Below, one piece after another: positions 31,390 to 35,571 of a stretch of 35,571 nucleotides of DNA. The DNA lies in the NCBI RefSeq assembly GCF_002154505.1, contig NZ_MUBM01000298.1, positions 1 to 35,571 of the forward strand, given 5' to 3'. The DNA comes from Streptomyces carpinensis. Lineage in GTDB: Bacteria; Actinomycetota; Actinomycetes; Streptomycetales; Streptomycetaceae. Position 1 is the first letter of the stretch, and each line of letters starts with the position of its first letter. The notes below the pieces were generated by a model. That model saw only the letters and a program-made list of their open reading frames with translations, had not been told where the DNA came from and made no database searches. The translations under genes were made by a program, and so were the position numbers.

Positions 31390-33327
31390 TCAGCCGATCT
31401 GCGCGTTCTTGGTGACGGTCACCTGGTCGATGTCGGAGGTCCGCACGGTCACGGCGACCTTCCAGTCGCCGGCCATGGGGATCTGCACTCCGCTCGCCGC
31501 CCAGTGCCCGGTGGTGATGTGGTCGGGGGCCACCGGCAGCGGCCCGATCTTCTTCGCGGTCAGGGTGAAGGCGACCTTGACCTCGGGGATGTCGAACGCC
31601 CGCCCGTTGGGCCGCTGCACATAGAGGTGCAGCTCGTTGCCGCCCGCGCGCGCGGGGTCGATGTCGAGCCGTACGACACCCTTGCCGTTCTGGCCGCCGG
31701 TGTCGAACGGCATGTCGAGGGTGACCGCCCCCGCCGAGGACGAGGACGAGGATGACGCCGAGGAGGTCGTGGCGGCCTTGGCCTCCTCCTCCGTGCGGCC
31801 CGGTTCGGTCTGCGTCAGCACGGTGGTGACGGCGAGCAGCACGACGGCGACACCGGCCTCCATCAGCACGGAGCGGCGCAGCCCGAACCGGTTGGGGTCG
31901 GCGTCGCGCACCCGCTTCTGCCGTGCGGCGTCCACGGCGGCCTGTTGCCGGGCGAGCTGAGCGGCCCGCCGCGAGTCGCCGCCGGCGGAGCTCCTCCCGC
32001 CTGCCGCGCCCTTGCTGACGGCCTGGGGCGTCTTCTCCGCCAGGGAAGCGCTTGCACGTTCCTCCGTCCGCGCGGCGGGGACGGCCTCGCCGGCCACTGT
32101 GTGCGCGAGCCGTCCCGTCCAGCGGCGGGAGAACCAGGCGATTCCGACCAGCAGCAGCACGAGCCCGATCTTGAGCAGGAGGAGCTGCCCGTAGCGGGTA
32201 CCGGTCAGCGCGGACCAGGAGCCGACCTGGCGCCAGGCCTGATAGGTGCCGGTGGCGATCAGCGTGAGCACGGCACCGAAGGCGATGCGGGAGAAGCGGC
32301 GTACGGCCGAGGCCTCGACCGGGGTGTCCGAAGGCGCCCGGTACAGCGAGACCACCAGCGCGACGAGCCCGCCGAGCCAGGCGGCCACGGCCAGCAGATG
32401 GACGACGTCGACCGGCATCGCGATGCCCGCCTGCAGGCCGACCGAGGCGTGCTCGGCCATCGCCCAGGTCGCCGCGAGCCCGGCGGCGACCACGGTGCCG
32501 CCGATCGCGAGTCCGAAGGTCAGATCGCGCTTCTCCTCCTCGTCCCGCTTCTCGTAGGCGCCGAAGAGCACCGCCACGAACAGGGCCGCCGCGGCGAGCA
32601 GCAGCAGCCGGGAGACCAGCGCCGCGCCCGTCTTGGTCTGGAGCACCTGCCCGAGCAGGTCCAGGTCGAAGATGGCCCCGACCTTCCCGGAGGTGGTGTA
32701 GGAGCCGCGCAGGAGCAGCAGAGCGAGCGTCGCCGCGGTGAGCGCGACCCAGCCGGAGACGACGAGCCGCTGCAGGGCCCGCACCCCGGCTCCGCGCTGC
32801 CAGCAGGCCAGCACGAAGGCGGCCCCGCCCGCCAGGACGGTGAAGCCGGCGTACGAGACGTACCGACCGAGCCCGTACAGCCAGCCGACGACCCCGCCGC
32901 CCACGTCCTGGCCGCCGACCGCGACCGAGGTCTTGGAAGGGGCGCCGACGGAGAAGGTGTAGGCGCCGCCGACGGGGTGGCTGTCGTCGGAGATCACCTG
33001 GTAGGAGACGGTGTAGGTGCCGTCGGGAAGCCCGCCGTGCAGCCGGACGGCGTACGTGGTCCCGCTGACGTTGGACGGCTTTCCGGCGTCGACGCGCGTG
33101 CCCTTGGGGTCGAGCACGCGCACCGAGTCGTCGTTCATGGCGACCTTCTCGGAGAAGGTCAGCGAGACCTGGGTGGGTGCCTTGTCGACCACCACCCCCT
33201 GCTGGGGGTCGCTGCCCGTCAGCGCGGCGTGCGCGGAGGCGGGACCGGCACCGGCCAGGAGCATGCCGGTGACGGCGATGAGCAGCAGTACCAGGGTCCG
33301 GACGCGGGGAGCGGTGGTCTGCGTCAA
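31390..33327 (-). CDS. CopC-CopD fusion copper protein (YcnJ-like, Cmt type)
   Basis: The product has 645 residues. A signal peptide ends at about residue 32 (GPASA), leaving His33 as first mature residue. The CopC domain (33-130) holds His33, Asp114/Asp115 and His117 (DDSHPVGG), the known Cu(II) site pattern. A CopD domain with about eight membrane helices follows (roughly 150-400), then a cytoplasmic Ala/Arg/Ser-rich loop, a helix near 490-510 and a C-terminal extracytoplasmic beta domain. It probably moves copper between the outside and membrane or cytoplasm. The start appears to be TTG 33327 with GAAGG upstream; ecuC ends 13 bp before it. S. lividans calls the equivalent gene cmt. Confidence 0.9.
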   Translation of the reverse strand: MTQTTAPRVRTLVLLLIAVTGMLLAGAGPASAHAALTGSDPQQGVVVDKAPTQVSLTFSEKVAMNDDSVRVLDPKGTRVDAGKPSNVSGTTYAVRLHGGLPDGTYTVSYQVISDDSHPVGGAYTFSVGAPSKTSVAVGGQDVGGGVVGWLYGLGRYVSYAGFTVLAGGAAFVLACWQRGAGVRALQRLVVSGWVALTAATLALLLLRGSYTTSGKVGAIFDLDLLGQVLQTKTGAALVSRLLLLAAAALFVAVLFGAYEKRDEEEKRDLTFGLAIGGTVVAAGLAATWAMAEHASVGLQAGIAMPVDVVHLLAVAAWLGGLVALVVSLYRAPSDTPVEASAVRRFSRIAFGAVLTLIATGTYQAWRQVGSWSALTGTRYGQLLLLKIGLVLLLVGIAWFSRRWTGRLAHTVAGEAVPAARTEERASASLAEKTPQAVSKGAAGGRSSAGGDSRRAAQLARQQAAVDAARQKRVRDADPNRFGLRRSVLMEAGVAVVLLAVTTVLTQTEPGRTEEEAKAATTSSASSSSSSSAGAVTLDMPFDTGGQNGKGVVRLDIDPARAGGNELHLYVQRPNGRAFDIPEVKVAFTLTAKKIGPLPVAPDHITTGHWAASGVQIPMAGDWKVAVTVRTSDIDQVTVTKNAQIG

Positions 33328-33340
33328 GGTGATCCCTTCC

Positions 33341-33913
33341 TCAGTGGCCGGTCGCGGGGTCGTACGTGGCGGACTTCACCGGCATCTCGACCTTGAGGGT
33401 GCCGGACTTGGCGAAGTGCAGTTCGACCGTGACCGTCTGGCCCTGCTCGGGCTTGTGCCTGAGCTCGTCGAACATCAGGTGGTTGCCGCCGCTTCGGAAC
33501 ACGAGCCGGCCGTGTGCGGGGACGGCGAGGCGGTCGACCTCGCGCATCGCCCCGCCCTCGGTCTCGTGCACGGTGACGTCGCCCGCGGCGTCGCTCGTGA
33601 CCGAGGTCAGCTCGTCCTTGGCGTCGCCCTTGTTGACTATCGTCAGGAACCCCGCCGCCATGGAGGCCGAGACCGGCTGGGGCATGTAGGAGGAGCTGAC
33701 GGACAGCTCGGCCCGGCCGCTCCCGGATTCCGAGCCGGCGGCCGAGCCGCCGCACCCGGTCAGCAGCACGGTCCCGGCGAGGACGGCGCCGACCAGGGCG
33801 GTGCCGGTCCGGACCCGGCGGGCCAGGGCCACGCCGTTCGGGGCCGCTGCGGTACCGGCATCGCCGGGCACGGCTGTCGCCATGGAGGGATCCGGAGTCG
33901 CCGGGCGCCTCAC
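33341..33913 (-). CDS. ecuC: PCuAC-type extracytoplasmic copper chaperone (lipoprotein)
   Basis: The product has 190 residues. An Arg-rich start and hydrophobic helix end in the lipobox LLTGC with Cys54, so it is a membrane-anchored lipoprotein. The Cu(I) motif is His116, Met123, then after 21 residues His145 and Met147, which fits the H-X-M pattern of PCuAC. In S. lividans EcuC accepts copper and passes it to Sco. GTG 33913 overlaps the sco stop by 4 bp (GTGA), giving translational coupling. An ATG ten codons in is an alternative. Confidence 0.92.
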   Translation of the reverse strand: MRRPATPDPSMATAVPGDAGTAAAPNGVALARRVRTGTALVGAVLAGTVLLTGCGGSAAGSESGSGRAELSVSSSYMPQPVSASMAAGFLTIVNKGDAKDELTSVTSDAAGDVTVHETEGGAMREVDRLAVPAHGRLVFRSGGNHLMFDELRHKPEQGQTVTVELHFAKSGTLKVEMPVKSATYDPATGH

Positions 33914-34560
33914 GGGTTCTCCCCCTTGATGATCTTGGGGAGGTCCTTGGTGTAGTCGTCGACGGTGGCGTCCTCGCCGTAGACCACGTAGCCCTGGTCG
34001 TTCTTCGGCGAGAAGGCCATCACCTGGGTGCCGTGCACCGAGACGAGCTTGCCGTTCTTGTCCTTCTTCGTCGGCTCGATGGCGATGCCGACGCTGCGCG
34101 CCCCGGCCTGGATGGTGGCGAAGTCACCGGTCAGGCCGATGAACTGGGTGTCGATGCCCTTGAGCCATGTGCCGAGCTCGGCCGGGGTGTCGCGCCCGGG
34201 GTCGGTGGTGACGAACACCACCCGCAGCTTGTCCTGCTCCGCCTTGGGCAGCGCCTTCTTGGCGACCGCCAGGTTGTTCATCGTCAGCGGGCAGATGTCG
34301 GGGCAGTGGGTGTAGCCGAAGTAGAGGAGCGTGGGCCTGCCCGCGGTCTCCTTGCGAAGGTCGAACTTCTTGCCGTGCGTGTCGGTGAGTACCAGGTCAG
34401 GCTTCTCGAACGGCTGGTCGAGGACCGTCGCGGCCTTGTGCGAGGTCTCCTCGGAGACGACGGCGACGGGCTTGTCGCTGTTGTCGCCGCTGCCGCAGGC
34501 GGAGAGGGTCAGCGTGGTGGCGGCGAGCAGCACTGCCGCGGCGAACGTCTTCTTGCGCAT
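33910..34560 (-). CDS. sco: Sco-family copper chaperone (lipoprotein)
   Basis: The product has 216 residues. The signal ends in LSAC with Cys22 as lipid-modified residue. The thioredoxin-like domain has CPDIC (Cys86, Cys90) and the conserved His176 (VHGT), the Cu-binding triad of Sco1 proteins. Sco delivers copper to the Cu(A) site of cytochrome c oxidase and, in S. lividans, is required for GlxA maturation. ATG 34560 is chosen because the signal peptide starts there; the ribosome site is weak. The start of the sco-ecuC-cmt-dtpA run; a hairpin separates it from the ycnI-like gene. Confidence 0.93.
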   Translation of the reverse strand: MRKKTFAAAVLLAATTLTLSACGSGDNSDKPVAVVSEETSHKAATVLDQPFEKPDLVLTDTHGKKFDLRKETAGRPTLLYFGYTHCPDICPLTMNNLAVAKKALPKAEQDKLRVVFVTTDPGRDTPAELGTWLKGIDTQFIGLTGDFATIQAGARSVGIAIEPTKKDKNGKLVSVHGTQVMAFSPKNDQGYVVYGEDATVDDYTKDLPKIIKGENP

Positions 34561-34590
34561 AGAAAAATGTCCCAGATGTAAAGATCTCCG

Positions 34591-34633
34591 GCGCACCGGG
34601 GTCGTACGCAAGAGTCGCATGACCCCGGTGCGC
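34591..34633 (-). terminator. Hairpin between the ycnI-like gene and sco
   Basis: GCGCACCGGGGTC (34591-34603) and its exact complement (34621-34633) form a 13-bp stem with a 17-nt loop, 17 bp after the ycnI-like stop. It probably ends that transcript. It could also attenuate read-through into sco. Confidence 0.75.
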
Positions 34634-34649
34634 GGTACGGATGAACAGA

Positions 34650-35396
34650 TCAGGCGCTCGCGCGCCGACGGCCGGCGAGCACGCCGTAGGCCACGCCCGC
34701 CGCGCCGATCACGATGCCCACGACGCCGAGGACGCGGGCGGTGGTGTCACTGTCGCTCTTCGAGGCGGCGGTGGTGTCCTGGGCGGCGGGCTTGGAGTCG
34801 TCGGTGGCGTTCTGCGCGGCCGCCCCCTGTGCGTCGCCGTCCGAGGCCGCGGCGGCCAGTTGCAGCACCGGCGCCGGGTTCTCGGGCTCGGCCTGGCCCT
34901 TCTGCGGCACCTCGATCCAGCGGACGACCTCCTTGTTGGAGTACGTCTGCAGCGTCTTGAAGACGAGCTGGTCGGTGTCCTCGGGCAGCTGGCCGATGGA
35001 GACCGGGAACTTCTGGAAGTAGCCCGGCTTGATGCCGTCGCCGTCGGCGGTCCAGGTGACCTTGGTGACGGCCTCGGAGATCTCCTCGCCGTGCATCTGC
35101 AGCGGCTTGGCCAGCTTGGACTTGGTGACGTCGATCTTCCAGCCGTCCATCGGCTGCGGCATCACCGAGGCCAGCGGGTGGTCGGTGGGGAAGTTGACCT
35201 CGAGCTTGGTGGTGGAGGCGTTGTCGCGCTCGTTGGGGACCTTGAAGTCGACGACGGCGTAGCCGCCCTTGGCGGGCGTGCCCTCCGGCTGCACGGAGAC
35301 GTGCGCGAACGCGGGGACGGACACGGCGAGGACGGCCGTGCCGGCGAGGGCGCCGACGGTGGCGAACCGAGAGGTCTTGCGGCTGATGGCCTTCAT
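34650..35396 (-). CDS. YcnI-like DUF1775 copper-binding protein
   Basis: The product has 248 residues. A signal peptide ends AFA at residue 31, so His32 (HVSVQPEG) becomes the mature N-terminus, the copper-coordinating residue in YcnI-type domains; a conserved Trp follows in DGWKIDV. A Ser/Ala/Asp-rich linker and a C-terminal membrane helix (VLGVVGIVIGAAGVAYGVLAG) then a short RRR tail anchor it to the membrane. In Bacillus ycnI neighbours the CopC/CopD gene ycnJ, and the same families sit together here. ATG 35396 is preferred; GGAG lies 11 bp upstream. Confidence 0.88.
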   Translation of the reverse strand: MKAISRKTSRFATVGALAGTAVLAVSVPAFAHVSVQPEGTPAKGGYAVVDFKVPNERDNASTTKLEVNFPTDHPLASVMPQPMDGWKIDVTKSKLAKPLQMHGEEISEAVTKVTWTADGDGIKPGYFQKFPVSIGQLPEDTDQLVFKTLQTYSNKEVVRWIEVPQKGQAEPENPAPVLQLAAAASDGDAQGAAAQNATDDSKPAAQDTTAASKSDSDTTARVLGVVGIVIGAAGVAYGVLAGRRRASA

Positions 35397-35423
35397 GGCA
35401 GAGAGCACTCCACTTCGAGTGAG

Positions 35424-35500
35424 TTCCGGTGGGCACCGGCGGCGTGCCGTCCCGGGCGGATGCCGGTGGCGTTCCGGTGGACAGCGGTTGCTTCCGGTGG
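35424..35500. repeat. Repeated TTCCGGTGG upstream of the ycnI-like gene
   Basis: TTCCGGTGG occurs at 35424, 35472 and 35492, and TGCCGGTGG at 35461. Two copies are exactly 20 bp apart. They lie 28-104 bp before the start of the ycnI-like gene, where a regulator could bind. No gene is visible between 35409 and the window end. Confidence 0.5.
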
Positions 35501-35571
35501 CGAAGAGGGAGGCGCGTGCGCGGGGGAGGCCGACGGTGCGGAGCTCCCGGGAACGGGCACGCGCGCGTGCC

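Overview
The window looks like chromosomal DNA of a Streptomyces or a very close actinomycete. GC content is very high, third codon positions are strongly GC-biased, GTG and TTG starts are common, and the gene families and their order match the core region next to the origin as I remember it from S. coelicolor and S. lividans. Perfect copies of the ParB-binding parS palindrome and DnaA boxes fit an origin-proximal position. No dnaA, dnaN or dense oriC array is present, so the origin itself is outside.

Layout. 1-1376: 5' part of a YibE/F membrane protein (minus). 1455-3423: TPP riboswitch and thiC (plus). 3424-4843: an inserted block with a terminator, one membrane-anchored NUDIX-like gene and a second, truncated copy of the last 132 bp of thiC. 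4966-8378 (minus): a three-helix membrane protein, a PPP-family phosphatase and a LacI-family repressor. 8800-9879: hisC-type aminotransferase (plus). 9962-10336: a cyclophilin-like gene broken by two opposite frameshifts (minus). 10447-16643: Rex operator and cydA-cydB-cydDC (plus). 16796-21691 (minus): HAD phosphatase, F420-type oxidoreductase, small conserved protein, kptA and an epoxide hydrolase/SDR fusion. 21986-25564 (plus): two ABC-2 exporter pairs in one operon with a strong terminator. 25671-25910: small basic protein. 26225-26310: an unusual Ser-type tRNA-like gene. 26342-29935 (minus): HAD phosphatase, serS and, beyond a 550-bp spacer rich in DnaA boxes, pheA. 30089-35396 (minus): copper locus dtpA, CopC/CopD fusion, ecuC, sco and a ycnI-like gene.

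Functional links. The cyd operon encodes cytochrome bd oxidase and its CydDC exporter under a Rex (NADH/NAD+) operator. HisC-type aminotransferase and PheA can both serve phenylalanine/histidine synthesis. The right end is an extracytoplasmic copper pathway: YcnI-like and CopC/CopD proteins with His at the predicted mature N-terminus, the chaperones EcuC and Sco, and the Tat-exported peroxidase DtpA, known in S. lividans to be needed with copper for GlxA maturation.

Most worth following up: (1) the thiC 3'-end duplication bracketing a lower-GC TM-NUDIX gene; (2) the class II tRNA-like gene with intact Ser-type arms but an anticodon arm that cannot form a normal loop; (3) two parS-like palindromes exactly 21 bp apart inside the P3 region of the TPP riboswitch; (4) two DnaA-box clusters outside oriC; (5) the compensated double frameshift in the cyclophilin-like gene.
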